In this document: piece by piece, positions 14,872 through 25,087 of the stretch
How positions within the stretch are numbered: the first letter of the stretch is position 1
How the letters are laid out: each line of letters begins with the position of its first letter
Origin: a virus
Reading direction: 5' to 3' (one strand)
Length of the DNA: 63,262 nt
IMG/VR virus record: IMGVR_UViG_3300031951_000146
Span: 1 to 63,262 of that record
Program-made: the position numbers and the translations under genes
Notes under the pieces: model-generated
What the model saw: the letters and a program-made list of their open reading frames with translations, nothing else
Told to the model about the DNA's origin: nothing
The model's database searches: none

Positions 14872-15141
14872 TTACTCGAACGAGAAGGTCAAGGTGCTCG
14901 TGCCCGCCTCGAAGTCATCCACCCGAGAGATAAGAGCCGTCGGAAAGACAGGTTCGGGAAGGGGCAGAAGGGTCATGCGGAGGTCAGCGATAGGTGCTCC
15001 GGGGAGCGGGGGGATGTAGCCGAGAGGAATGACAACCGTCACACCCTCATCTTCAGTGGTGCCGATGGCCGGATGGGTGACATTCACCACACCCTCTTCA
15101 TCCCGAACTTCAAGCAACAGGTCAACGGTTTTGGTAGCCAT
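14872..15141 (-). CDS. Hypothetical protein, 89 aa
   Basis: The ATG follows AAGGAGA. This is a beta-rich small protein with no recognised motif, lying between lysis and virion genes. A small virion component is possible. Confidence 0.75.
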   Translation of the reverse strand: MATKTVDLLLEVRDEEGVVNVTHPAIGTTEDEGVTVVIPLGYIPPLPGAPIADLRMTLLPLPEPVFPTALISRVDDFEAGTSTLTFSFE

Positions 15142-15158
15142 GTGTGTACGTCTCCTTA

Positions 15159-16151
15159 TTAAGCCCAGTGAAAGGTGCCAACAATATCGTTGGCGGTAAC
15201 AGCCGTGGTGTCTGCCGCAGCAGCGCCCGTAACGGTGGTGTAAGCAATACCCGTAGCAAACCCGATACCGCCCGGCACAGACAACGTGACAGTGCCTCCG
15301 TTCGGGGGAATGCCGTAGGTCTGGACAACACCCGAGCCAGCGGTCGGGGTGGTGGTCTGGTTGTGGAACTTGACGTATCGAACAGCGGTGGCGTTGTTGG
15401 TCAGTTGGAACCCAAGGAGACGACCGGGAGATGCTTTGAGGACTGCGGCGTTAGTGGAACCTGCCGCTACGAAGTTGGTGGCCGAGGCGGCGCCCGTGGC
15501 GTTACCTCGATACTGGATACCTACATCGCCGATAGCAGAAGTGCCAGCCGGAAGGGCAACCATCGTGCCTTGGTTAGCTGTCACCGTACCCGACACAGTC
15601 TGGGTGGCGGCGCCTGTGGGGATCATATGGGCCACACCGGCAGCTTGCATAGCCCGGACGGTGACGTTGATGGTTCCCGAGGTGAAGGCTGTAGCGATTG
15701 CTCGGACGTGGGAGAAGCCGGAAGCCTGACCCATCCAAGCACCCGCTGCTGTAGCCGTGGTCACAGTGGCTACGTTGACACTGCCACCGGCCGGGATCAC
15801 AGCCAAGGTGAAGAAGTCCGTTCCGTTAATACTTCCTTGGAAAGTTACCGTGGCAGTGAACGTACCACGCAAATCAACAGCAAACCCCGTAGCTCCGTTC
15901 AACGGGAGAGACACGGTGCCGTTCAGAGCGGTAATCGAACCCGTTGCCACAACACCGGATTGATTAACCGAAAGGGTTGACTGGTCCGAGGCGATGACCA
16001 CGGGGCTGGAGTTAGCCGAGGTGGCTTGTCCCAAGGTGGGACCGCTACCCCCACCCGCCGCGTAGGCCAGACCCGTTGCCGGATCAATCAGTACGATTGG
16101 AGTGGGCCGGTTGCCTCGTGCCGGGGCGGGGAATTCTTGAGTGTACGACAT
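15159..16151 (-). CDS. Putative virion structural protein, Ala/Thr/Gly-rich
   Basis: The start MSYTQEF at 16151 follows AAGGAGA and is preferred over an upstream in-frame start. The 330-residue protein is rich in Ala, Gly, Thr and Val with repeating beta stretches (SSPVVIASDQST, TVSGTVTANQGT), as in phage fibre, spike or capsid-decoration proteins. No specific family is assigned. It lies at the end of the structural gene run. Confidence 0.75.
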   Translation of the reverse strand: MSYTQEFPAPARGNRPTPIVLIDPATGLAYAAGGGSGPTLGQATSANSSPVVIASDQSTLSVNQSGVVATGSITALNGTVSLPLNGATGFAVDLRGTFTATVTFQGSINGTDFFTLAVIPAGGSVNVATVTTATAAGAWMGQASGFSHVRAIATAFTSGTINVTVRAMQAAGVAHMIPTGAATQTVSGTVTANQGTMVALPAGTSAIGDVGIQYRGNATGAASATNFVAAGSTNAAVLKASPGRLLGFQLTNNATAVRYVKFHNQTTTPTAGSGVVQTYGIPPNGGTVTLSVPGGIGFATGIAYTTVTGAAAADTTAVTANDIVGTFHWA

Positions 16152-16195
16152 GTGCGAATGTTCTCCTTGTCTTATTTGTTTGTGTGTGTGCGGTC

Positions 16196-16894
16196 TTACC
16201 GGACTCGGGTTGCCCACCCGTGGGCTGCGATTCTTTGGCCGATACTTGATCCTCCGCCCCCACCACCCCCGACTCCGCCTCCTCCGCTGGAGCCTCCCCC
16301 GCCTCCGCCTGAGCCCCCACCGCTCGCCCCTTGAGGGGCACGCATCATACCTTGTCCAGTGCCGTAGAGAGGGGCTGGCTGGGCTCTCATCATGCCTTGG
16401 CCTGTTCCATACAGAGGCTGGGGTGCCATAGAGGGTATGAATGAAGGGAGTCCAAATGACCCCATCATTCCTTGTCCCGCTCCGAATACAGGAGCTGTGG
16501 GTGTGTACGGGTTGAAGGAGCCTATCTGAGGCAGAGGGGCTGGCCCCATCTGAGAGGGCTCCCCTTCCTCTCCGCCCCCAAACAAACTACGAGCCCAGCT
16601 CCGGAGTCTTTGACCCATGCTGTACTGCTCGTAGCCGGGATCATCCTTCATAAGCTGCCGCATGTAGGCGTTGGTGTCTTGTTGGTTACGGGCAAGAGTC
16701 GCTCCGGAAAGACGATCTGCAAAATTACGAACATTGTTCCCGGTCATTCTATCCGCAGCACCAACACCCGGAGGAAGAAGACCCATCATCGCTCCCGAGG
16801 CCATAAGTCGGGGGTTGAACGCTGTTCGATACCAAGCGTAAGGAGAGCCTCTGCGGTCCCCTTCCATGTTAGATGGGATAGGTGCTTGGCTCAT
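16196..16894 (-). CDS. Gly/Met-rich low-complexity virion protein, 232 aa
   Basis: A charged N-terminal half is followed by three near-repeats of GTGQGMM with Ala/Pro between, then a long Gly/Ser tract (about residues 190-215). Its C-terminus overlaps the upstream frame of the next gene only slightly. It is probably an internal or minor virion component. No family is recognised. Confidence 0.75.
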   Translation of the reverse strand: MSQAPIPSNMEGDRRGSPYAWYRTAFNPRLMASGAMMGLLPPGVGAADRMTGNNVRNFADRLSGATLARNQQDTNAYMRQLMKDDPGYEQYSMGQRLRSWARSLFGGGEEGEPSQMGPAPLPQIGSFNPYTPTAPVFGAGQGMMGSFGLPSFIPSMAPQPLYGTGQGMMRAQPAPLYGTGQGMMRAPQGASGGGSGGGGGGSSGGGGVGGGGGGGSSIGQRIAAHGWATRVR

Positions 16895-16897
16895 AAC

Positions 16898-17824
16898 TTA
16901 TCCCCATCCGCCCATCATCTGGTACAGGGCGTTCATGTTGTAGGAGCGATTCTCGGGACGATCATAGGCCGGGATATCTTCAACCATCGGACCAGCGCGG
17001 TTATCCCGAGGAGCGCGAGGTCCGGGGAGAGGGGCGAAGCCTGTCTGAAGGGGACGACCGTCTTTGCCGGGGGGCATGCCGCTGTCCCCTTGAGCTTGGA
17101 AAATATTACCGGGTCCGATAATCGGGGCGTTGCGAGGGTCGGGTGTAGTGCTCCACGTTCCAATGTCTACCCGAGGACCACCACTACCCATCCCACCCCA
17201 GCCTGATTGACCGGACGCAGGCTCGTTAGTGACAACATTCCCTGCGTTCTGACGCCTTTGGTTCCACTCCTCTTCTGACAGGGTGTATTGTCCGGGCTGA
17301 CGTTGCCTCAAGTAATTTGCATATTCTTCCGACCCATACGGGCTTGTTGCCGGGAAGAAACCAGAAGCATCCGTCCTACCCAACATCGTCGCAGCAAACG
17401 GATCGTTGTACCCAAACGTATTCCCCGAGAGCATGTTCGGGTTCATGTACTGCCCGAACTGACCCGGCATCGGGGCGAACTGACCACCGCCCTGCGGGCT
17501 GCCGTAGGAACCCGGAAGGTTGTAGTCGTACCCACCAAAGTTATTCCACTGGTTTGAATTGTATCCGAACCGACCACCATCGCCCATCGTCGGAGGTACG
17601 TACCGACCGAGGTTGGTCTGTTGCATGTACGACGGGGCAAAGCCTTGACCCCGGAAGTTGGTGTTGTACGCACCCCGAGGGTTGCCGTTGAACTGGCCTT
17701 GATTGGGGACTCGCTGCTGGATGTTCTGTTGGAGAGCACCGCTCCCGCCTTGCATACCCCCGGAGGGAAGGGGGGCCGAAGCCCCCGATCCCATACCGGG
17801 CTTGTTGAATTGACTACCGATCAT
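16898..17824 (-). CDS. Gly/Asn/Gln/Pro-rich low-complexity protein, 308 aa
   Basis: The whole protein is of prion-like composition (G, N, Q, P, Y and M), with few charged blocks and no domain I recognise. It sits directly after the giant virion protein and just before another Gly-rich protein. It may be an unstructured internal virion protein carried with the ejection apparatus. Confidence 0.75.
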   Translation of the reverse strand: MIGSQFNKPGMGSGASAPLPSGGMQGGSGALQQNIQQRVPNQGQFNGNPRGAYNTNFRGQGFAPSYMQQTNLGRYVPPTMGDGGRFGYNSNQWNNFGGYDYNLPGSYGSPQGGGQFAPMPGQFGQYMNPNMLSGNTFGYNDPFAATMLGRTDASGFFPATSPYGSEEYANYLRQRQPGQYTLSEEEWNQRRQNAGNVVTNEPASGQSGWGGMGSGGPRVDIGTWSTTPDPRNAPIIGPGNIFQAQGDSGMPPGKDGRPLQTGFAPLPGPRAPRDNRAGPMVEDIPAYDRPENRSYNMNALYQMMGGWG

Positions 17825-17850
17825 CGGTTATCTAAGCCTCCTAGTTGGTG

Positions 17851-20800
17851 TTAAAGGTTGTCGAGAGATACCTGACGACGCGGTTGCATCTCAGCCATCA
17901 CTTGCCTAATCTCAGCCAGTCGTCGCTCCATCTGAGCTTGCCGCTCGGCTCGTGCTGCTCGGGTGGCTCCCCTCATCCGGTTGAGTTCCGTCTGGATGGC
18001 GTCAGCCCCCCACGAGTCTCCGAGGATGAGTGGCTTGAACTCCGCCGTTCCTTGGGCAATAGCTCGGGCGTTGTCCTCTCGGACATTGCCGTTCTTCAAA
18101 GCCGTTTGGATACCCGTCCGGATAGCAGACTCAGACAACCCTGCCATACGTCCAGCATACCGAGCACCTCGAACTGCCGTTCCAAGTTCATTGAACGCTT
18201 CAGCCTCTGCGTCGATGACATCTTGGAGTTGAGCTTTGATCTTATCCTTCGAGATATCATCGGTCGAGGATAGAATCTCTTTGAGAGACTCGACCCCAAC
18301 GCGGGAATCCTTGGAGTAAGCAAACTCAGCTTGCTGTTGGATGTTGAGGAACGGGTTGTGGATGTTGACCGGGGCTCGGACGTTCAAAGCCAAAGCCATC
18401 AAGGGAGCACCAAACGTTTCGGGATTTGCTTCCTCCAATTGATTCTGGCGAAGCGGACCTTTAAACAGCGCAGGCATGAACAACTGCCACGATGCGTTCG
18501 ATATACTTGAGGCCCTGTCACGGTCGATGAAGGGAAGGTAGTCCATCGTCTCCACGATGTAGTCGTGAAGCCACTTGGCATCGTTCTCCATCGCCCGAGG
18601 CATCGGGGTTCCTTGTACCGTGCGGATGAGAACATCCGACACAGGGCCACCTCCGGCGAACTGAGAGCTTAGGTTAGACCACGCACCCGCCACAGCCTTC
18701 TCTGCCCCTTCTGTATCTCCCTTGGCGAGGGCAACAAACCCTTCGACAGTTGCTCGAATCACGGAGTGAGTAGAGTCAAGTGGGTTGAGTCGTCCGATGT
18801 CCGTGTAGATCACAGTGCCGTCATCTTCCACTCGGACAATCATGGGCTGCTGACCTTGCTCAAGGAAGGGCAAGGACTCAAAGAAAGCCCGAGCATCCGG
18901 GTCTTCGTCATCCTCCCCAATCCAACCCATCGCCTCTGCTGCTGCGGTTAGACCATAGGTGCCGAGAGCGTAGGCCATCGAAGACCCTGCGATCTTCTTC
19001 AAGCCGTACTTGGCAAGCTCGGTGTTACCTGAGCGGATTCCTTCGATGGCTTGGCGGGCTCCGGAGGAGGCGCTGTACCAGCTTGTTGCCAACACCTGCT
19101 GCATGTAGCCAGCCACGTAGGAGACACCCAGAGTTTCGGTGGCCTTGACAATCTCCGGTACTCGGGAGTAGGTCAGGTTCAGACGGTTGGTTTCCTCGGC
19201 AGCAAGCCGCTTGATGTCCGTCTCGGAAAGATCGGGGTAAATCTTCCGCATAGTCTCCTTGGCGTTGAGATAGTTCCAAATCTTCGGGAACGTTTCAAGT
19301 ACCGCAGAACCTTCAAGCCCTGTATCCCAGATGTTTGTAAAGAAACTCTTAGTTGCGGTCCCGACGTTTCCGAGGACACGCACCCGCCGCATAGCCCGAG
19401 CTTCTTTGGTACGCTGGTTGATGACATCCTGAGCTTGGGTCAACACTGGGTCGATGATCCCCATCTCCAGAACTTCAAGCACCAAGGGATCAGTGCTGTC
19501 GGATCGGAACCCTGAACCCACCAACTTCCACGCAACCTTCGCCGCCTTGTCGGAGTTCTTCGGAGAGAAGTTCCCGTTGATGAGCGGGAAGGCAACCATG
19601 TTCGCGGTGTTGCTCAAGAACGTGTACAGGTTGGTCACAATACCCATGAGCTTCTGATAACGGGTGATTGCTGCCAGCGTGTTGAGTGTAATCTCACCAC
19701 CCCTGCGACCAAGACGACCCGGATCAATCGGCTTACCAAACAGAAGGGCAGTGCCCATTTCCATCTGGCCTGCAATCAAGCCGAAGGTTCCTTCGTCCGT
19801 GTACTTGCCTGCGAGCTGACCATAGGCCACCGGGTTGTTCGGAATCTGAGAGGTCTTGCCCGAGTCGGCATCGTACTTGTCGGAGAACGCCTCCGGGGTT
19901 GTCTCAGCTAGCAGGTTGCTTGCCTTCAAACCAGAGAGCAAGGTAGCCATCCGCTGAGAGGTGTTCACCAGATTGAGGATCGGGTCACCAACCTCACCCC
20001 ACACCTTGAGGATTTCTTCGGGGATAGACGAGCGACTCTTCAACGGGTTGTCATTGGACCGCAGGCCACGGTAGTATTGAGCAAGAGAAGACATACCCTT
20101 ACCCACGCCCATGATCTCTTGGACAACTCGACGGGCTTCCGCTCCAATGTCCTTGTCCGCTGCCTTGGAGAACTTATCGAGGGCCTCGATCATGTCTTGC
20201 TTGGTGCGACCTTGGCTGGAGCCGATGTAGTTCTCGTACATACGACGAAGCTGGTTGCCCGTGAACGTGTCCTCCGGGGAAAACTGCGCCCTTCCCGAGG
20301 ACAAGTCTGCTGCCTCTTGACGAGCTGCTTCAAGAACGGAGGGAAGTTCCGTGATCTCTTTGGTCAGCCTGTTCAAAAGGGGTTGGACTGTAGCCACCGC
20401 TTCGGGCACGCCCTTGGTAAAGTTGTTCCACACCTCATCGGCGTACTTCTTTTCCAAGTCGGACATGTACGAACGGGACACATACTTGCCAATCTGGGAT
20501 TTGATAGTTTTCAGTTTAGAGACAACACTCTCAGGCATGTCACGTCCTCTGTAGGAGCGTGCCACCTCGTCGCCAATCTCCATCGAGAACTTGTCGATTA
20601 CCCGACGACCTTCCCTTACCGAATCGGCAACCCTCTCCCTGATCTCTGGCGATATGACCTTAGAGTCCTCAATCTTCATCTCTCCTTTCAAGACCTTGTT
20701 GACATCATCAACAATAGCTTGGAAGTTGGGACGACCTTTCAGGGCTCTAAGTGTGTCTCGAAGACGGTTGATCGCCGGAGTCACCTCAGCATCCATTCGC

Positions 20801-23800
20801 TCTTTGACACCCCCGAGATAGCTCATCGCCTCGGCGGTGGGCTTGGTAGCCCCTCGCTTAGAGGAGAAGAGTCGGCTCAGGTAGTAGTCGAACTTGCGGG
20901 CGTAGTGTCCTGTCGTGGAGAAAGGACTGGTTCGCTTTTGGATTTGACGGGTGAGCAAAGAGGTGTCCTCGCCGAGGACTTGGCGACGGGCTTGGGCTAC
21001 GTCAGGCTTAGTGGGAGTTGCTACCGAGCGGTTGACTTCATTGGAGGTGGTCCTATCCCTAGCTGTGTCTCCACCCCGCTCCGCGTTCACGGTGTTGACC
21101 GCATCCACAATGGCATAGGCAGCGTCCAGCACCTCATCAAGCGCGGACTTCTGGCTACGGGGCGCCCCAATCAAAACTCGAATGGTGTTAACCCACCGCT
21201 TAAAGAAGCCCTCTTTCTTCATCGCGCTTTGAACAAGCGGATTAGTCATCGCTCCTGAGTGAAACTCGTACAAGTTTTCAGTGGCATAGTCAACCGCCTC
21301 AGCTTCGTCTCGGGTCAAGTCCTTTCGGTCAGCCTTACGAACCTCATTGCGAATGCTCTCATAGTTCTTAACTGCCTTGGCAATACGCTCATCCTTCTCA
21401 GTGCCGTTGAGAACCTCGCGAATAGCCTTGGTTCCTTTGGCGTGGACAATCTCGTGAAGGGTTGTCTCAACCGACTTGGTGCCGTCTCGACCAGCGTATC
21501 CGTCACCCGTGATAACAACGCTTTGTTTACCCGTGGCGTTATCAACTTCGTGAAGTCCCTTGGTGTACTTGTCAATTCCGATGCCTTCCTTGACTCGACG
21601 CTGGGCTTCGGTGGTAGCTTCCGTCTCGGGTTGGAGGAGTTTGAACTCCACATCCTTCATGTCCTCGGTAGAGAGCACTTGGATCAAGCGGTCGTACCGC
21701 TCGATGTTCGGATTCTCACCACGAGCCACAGCAGCGCGCACACCCGCAAGAGCATCCCAAGCCGTCTTGGCCCGACCAAGAGCCGCACGAAGCGGAGTAA
21801 CTCGACGCTGTTCGGGAGGAACAGTTCGGTTAGCAATAGTAGCAGCCACTGCTTCGAGTCGAGGGTCAACCGAGCGGTTGGTCAGGTTGTTGGCTTGATC
21901 TTGCTGGACAGCCGCCGTCTGCTCAGGCGTAGCTCCCGAGAAGAAACTCTCCACCTCCCTCCGACGAGTATCCTCCGGAGACACTGCCGCCTCTACAACC
22001 GTCTCCATCTGACCCGTCTCGGGGTTGATGACTTGCTCAGTTACGGTACGCTGCTGGGAGACACGCTCAGCCCGCGTGAGCGGGGCTGTGGGGGCCGTCT
22101 GGGGAAGAGGAGCGGGGGTAGTACCGCCCTTAGCTTGCTCTCTCTTAGAGAGTCTGTCAAAGCGTCCAAGAGTGAACTCGGCTTCTCGGACTCGGAGGCT
22201 TGCTGCTTCCGCCCGATCAAGTACATCTTGAGGTACAGGCTGATCGGCCTTGTTGAACTTGGTGACCTCATTCCGAGCCTTGGTCAAATCAGATTTGGCA
22301 ATCTTCAGGTCTTCTGCGTAGACACTACGAGCACGTTCTTGACGCGCCTTGGCCTCCCCTGTCTCGCCAAGATCACGCATCTCCTTGACGGGTTTCCCTT
22401 GCGGTTTCCCAAACGGAAGCTCCATAGTTGGGCCACCGAGGGGGGCTTGAGCTACTGGTTGCGTAGTCGGGGCTGAGGCTGCTACAGAGGCAGTCTCTGG
22501 CTTTTTAGTACTGGGTTGAGAAGTTAGAGATTGCAAGGCCCCTTGAAGCTGGGCCATCTGAGATTCCAATTGCTGCTTTTCTACTCGTTGCTTTCGCGTC
22601 AGTCCACCATCTTTACCCCTCGGGGTGATAGAATCGAGAGCTTCCTGAGTGGTAGAAAGTGCGCCCTGAACCTGAGCAATCCTTTGATTTACTGCCTCAT
22701 CTTCTGGACGGAAAGTAAGGCCAAGATCAGCGGGCATCTGCTCGGGAAGGGCAAGCTCTCCTTGAAAGGGCTCAGGAATCTCAGCGGACTTGGCTACTGG
22801 AGTCGTCTTTGTTGCTGGGCGTGGGCGAGAAAGCTCCGCAATCTGAGCCTCGATAAGCCTCTGGGCAATGGCATTATCTCGGTATTGCGGAGTGCTCTTC
22901 AGATAATCTAACTCTGCAATCCGAAGACCCACTGCTTCGTCTTGCTTAACCTTTCTCGCCTGCTCAATTTCGGCTCGAACAAAACCAGCCTCCCGTTCTA
23001 GGCGAGCCGCACGCCCTTGCTCCGCAGTGACTTGCTCTTGCTCGCGACGAGATTCAGGATCAAGAGCGGGGCGAGTCTCGCCAGAGAACAGGTCGACGAT
23101 GGTTGGCTCTGGCTCGGGGAGTCCGAGAGATGCTTGCCGATCACCAACAACTGGGCGATTAGTCGGGCCAAGGAACAGCCCTGTCTCGCCAACAGCTTGC
23201 TGTGGACGAGCAACCGGACCGAGAACTGGGCGGGTATCTTCGAGGCCGAGGGCCTCTTGAGCCGGGGCTCTCTCTTCAACCTTCGGTTGCCCGGACTTCC
23301 GATTGAGAGCTTTCTCGGTCAGCTTGTTGAGTTCGGCGATAGCCAGTTCGGCTTGGCGAACAGAGTCTTGCTGCTGGGCAGCCTCGATACCCCGAGCCAC
23401 TTCCGCATCGCGCATAGCCGCAAGATCGCGGGCAGCATCACTCAGCTTAGGAGCCGGGCGAGTACCAAACGCAGCACCCATCAAAGCACCCAGACCCGCA
23501 GCAGTGGTCAGGTTGGTCGGATCGGTAAGATCACGCTGAGCAGCAAGCTCTTCGGGAAGGAGGGGGTTGACTGCACCTTGGACACCCGCTTCAGCGGCTA
23601 CACCGCCGACAGCGCCGGTGGCTGCTCGCTTAGCTAGATTACCGCGTGCGGAGATTGGAAGGCCAGCTGTGAGCATGGTGCCGAGGGTGTCAGCTGCACC
23701 AGCAACAGTTGCCTCTAGTGGAGTTGCTCCCGCTGCCTCTGCTTCCGCAGAAGTCTGAGCACCAAGACGAGGGGCCAGTAGAGAGGTAGCCGCAGCGCCC

Positions 23801-24435
23801 TCGCGCGTCTGACGCAGAGCGAACTCAGCGGCAGTCTCCGCGCCTTCGTTGAGGAGGGTAGTACCCGCTCGGGTGCCTTGGCGGATCAGACCTCCGCCTA
23901 CCAGAGTTTCAGGAATCATACCAGCAGCAGAGCCTGCCCCAAAGGCAACCTGCTCTGCCGTAGACATCTCCCCTAGACCTTGGCGAAGATTCTCCGATAT
24001 TTGTCGGGACTCTTCCAAGCGATTACGGTAGCGAGGCTCACGACCAACCAGCCCAGCCTCGGCCCACTCAATGGCGTTCTGAACCGGATCAACAACAGTG
24101 GCACCAATAAAACTGCCGGCCTGCTGAAGCTGGTCAAGAATGCCTGTACCGCCTGCCTCTGCCAAACTGCCGAGGGTCGTCTCGTCGGCGGAGGGGGGAG
24201 TTGCCGGGAGGGGCGCTGGTCGGTTGGCAACCTCGGCACGTTGTACTGCCTCTCGTTGCCTTTCATCAATCTGCTCTTGGGTGAGATTGACCGACGATGG
24301 GTTAGCGGCATTGACCCGCAGAGCTTGTTCGCCCTGTTCACGGGCAAGGAGAAACTCAATCTCCGCTGCCGCTTCATTGTCCCCAGCCGCACGAGCACGA
24401 GCCAGAGCCTGCTGGATTTGTTCAATACGGGTCAT
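17851..24435 (-). CDS. Giant internal virion / DNA-ejection protein with zincin motif, 2194 aa
   Basis: This is a T7 gp16-scale virion protein that probably travels in the capsid and enters the host with the DNA. The first 350 residues hold Gly/Ala-rich hydrophobic stretches that could insert in membranes. Gln/Pro/Arg-rich linkers and coiled coils occupy about residues 350-850. A zincin metallopeptidase motif HEIVH lies at 994-998 (His994, Glu995, His998), and a downstream ENLYEFHSGAMTNP at 1053-1066 offers the third ligand (Glu1057). This HExxH plus trailing EF pattern is that of zincin domains in phage polyvalent proteins. The rest is helical. ATG follows AGAGGAA. Confidence 0.85.
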   Translation of the reverse strand: MTRIEQIQQALARARAAGDNEAAAEIEFLLAREQGEQALRVNAANPSSVNLTQEQIDERQREAVQRAEVANRPAPLPATPPSADETTLGSLAEAGGTGILDQLQQAGSFIGATVVDPVQNAIEWAEAGLVGREPRYRNRLEESRQISENLRQGLGEMSTAEQVAFGAGSAAGMIPETLVGGGLIRQGTRAGTTLLNEGAETAAEFALRQTREGAAATSLLAPRLGAQTSAEAEAAGATPLEATVAGAADTLGTMLTAGLPISARGNLAKRAATGAVGGVAAEAGVQGAVNPLLPEELAAQRDLTDPTNLTTAAGLGALMGAAFGTRPAPKLSDAARDLAAMRDAEVARGIEAAQQQDSVRQAELAIAELNKLTEKALNRKSGQPKVEERAPAQEALGLEDTRPVLGPVARPQQAVGETGLFLGPTNRPVVGDRQASLGLPEPEPTIVDLFSGETRPALDPESRREQEQVTAEQGRAARLEREAGFVRAEIEQARKVKQDEAVGLRIAELDYLKSTPQYRDNAIAQRLIEAQIAELSRPRPATKTTPVAKSAEIPEPFQGELALPEQMPADLGLTFRPEDEAVNQRIAQVQGALSTTQEALDSITPRGKDGGLTRKQRVEKQQLESQMAQLQGALQSLTSQPSTKKPETASVAASAPTTQPVAQAPLGGPTMELPFGKPQGKPVKEMRDLGETGEAKARQERARSVYAEDLKIAKSDLTKARNEVTKFNKADQPVPQDVLDRAEAASLRVREAEFTLGRFDRLSKREQAKGGTTPAPLPQTAPTAPLTRAERVSQQRTVTEQVINPETGQMETVVEAAVSPEDTRRREVESFFSGATPEQTAAVQQDQANNLTNRSVDPRLEAVAATIANRTVPPEQRRVTPLRAALGRAKTAWDALAGVRAAVARGENPNIERYDRLIQVLSTEDMKDVEFKLLQPETEATTEAQRRVKEGIGIDKYTKGLHEVDNATGKQSVVITGDGYAGRDGTKSVETTLHEIVHAKGTKAIREVLNGTEKDERIAKAVKNYESIRNEVRKADRKDLTRDEAEAVDYATENLYEFHSGAMTNPLVQSAMKKEGFFKRWVNTIRVLIGAPRSQKSALDEVLDAAYAIVDAVNTVNAERGGDTARDRTTSNEVNRSVATPTKPDVAQARRQVLGEDTSLLTRQIQKRTSPFSTTGHYARKFDYYLSRLFSSKRGATKPTAEAMSYLGGVKERMDAEVTPAINRLRDTLRALKGRPNFQAIVDDVNKVLKGEMKIEDSKVISPEIRERVADSVREGRRVIDKFSMEIGDEVARSYRGRDMPESVVSKLKTIKSQIGKYVSRSYMSDLEKKYADEVWNNFTKGVPEAVATVQPLLNRLTKEITELPSVLEAARQEAADLSSGRAQFSPEDTFTGNQLRRMYENYIGSSQGRTKQDMIEALDKFSKAADKDIGAEARRVVQEIMGVGKGMSSLAQYYRGLRSNDNPLKSRSSIPEEILKVWGEVGDPILNLVNTSQRMATLLSGLKASNLLAETTPEAFSDKYDADSGKTSQIPNNPVAYGQLAGKYTDEGTFGLIAGQMEMGTALLFGKPIDPGRLGRRGGEITLNTLAAITRYQKLMGIVTNLYTFLSNTANMVAFPLINGNFSPKNSDKAAKVAWKLVGSGFRSDSTDPLVLEVLEMGIIDPVLTQAQDVINQRTKEARAMRRVRVLGNVGTATKSFFTNIWDTGLEGSAVLETFPKIWNYLNAKETMRKIYPDLSETDIKRLAAEETNRLNLTYSRVPEIVKATETLGVSYVAGYMQQVLATSWYSASSGARQAIEGIRSGNTELAKYGLKKIAGSSMAYALGTYGLTAAAEAMGWIGEDDEDPDARAFFESLPFLEQGQQPMIVRVEDDGTVIYTDIGRLNPLDSTHSVIRATVEGFVALAKGDTEGAEKAVAGAWSNLSSQFAGGGPVSDVLIRTVQGTPMPRAMENDAKWLHDYIVETMDYLPFIDRDRASSISNASWQLFMPALFKGPLRQNQLEEANPETFGAPLMALALNVRAPVNIHNPFLNIQQQAEFAYSKDSRVGVESLKEILSSTDDISKDKIKAQLQDVIDAEAEAFNELGTAVRGARYAGRMAGLSESAIRTGIQTALKNGNVREDNARAIAQGTAEFKPLILGDSWGADAIQTELNRMRGATRAARAERQAQMERRLAEIRQVMAEMQPRRQVSLDNL

Positions 24436-24457
24436 TTAGTTCCTCTCGTTGTGTGTT

Positions 24458-25087
24458 TTACTGTTGAAAGAAGCTATCCGGCAAGAAGCGCCTAGCGGCA
24501 CCCAGCCCTTTTTGAAGGGTCTGCGCGTTTTGTCCCATGCGCTCCGCTCTTCCGGGGAAAGCTCGTTGAGCAATGTCCTCTGAGAACATTTGAGCGACAC
24601 GCTCTTCGGCCTGAGCGGCAGAAAGTTTTTCTTGCCGCATCAGAGTCTCTACCATCCGACGGGCTGCATCAATATCTTTCTGGTTTGCACCTTGAGGCTT
24701 GGCAAGAGAGCCGCCGCTACTAGATGCCGGGGAGCGCATCGCCTCTACCCGTGCGCGAGACTCTTCAACAAGAGACATGCGGTACGGATCATTAGCTTCT
24801 CGCGCTGCTTGAGCAGCGTCTCGTTCAAGCTGGAACGACTGCTGCTGCTTGTTCTCCTTCATCCGGTAGTTACGATCTTCGGCACGAAGGCCCTTCTCGA
24901 ACTCCATCTTTTGTGCTTGCATCCGCTCCTCGTAGGAACGACGAGCTTTCTCTCGCTTCTCCTCCGCGATGCGGGCAGCTTCATCTCGTTGAGTTTGGTA
25001 TTTGTTCTGTTGCATCCCGCGAAGGGAGTCAACCGCTAGGCCAAACGATTGCTGGCTAAGACCAGCCCACGCATCACCCCATCCCAT
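24458..25087 (-). CDS. Coiled-coil internal virion protein, 209 aa
   Basis: The start MGWGDAW at 25087 follows GGGAGG by 8 bases and overlaps the previous gene by 14. Residues about 35-115 are a Gln/Glu/Lys/Arg-rich coiled coil, and the C-terminal third is helical. Its place between capsid-tail genes and the giant ejection protein suggests an inner-core component like T7 gp14 or gp15 by position only. Confidence 0.78.
   Translation of the reverse strand: MGWGDAWAGLSQQSFGLAVDSLRGMQQNKYQTQRDEAARIAEEKREKARRSYEERMQAQKMEFEKGLRAEDRNYRMKENKQQQSFQLERDAAQAAREANDPYRMSLVEESRARVEAMRSPASSSGGSLAKPQGANQKDIDAARRMVETLMRQEKLSAAQAEERVAQMFSEDIAQRAFPGRAERMGQNAQTLQKGLGAARRFLPDSFFQQ

Noticed and set aside
14327-15980. 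Plus-strand frames of 90-280 codons across the lysis and structural genes
   Set aside because: Antisense to genes with clear signal peptides, coiled coils or ribosome-binding sites.
20077-22476. Two long plus-strand frames (393 and 405 codons)
   Set aside because: Antisense to the giant virion protein, with no start signals and Ser/Leu/Arg-rich nonsense-like composition.
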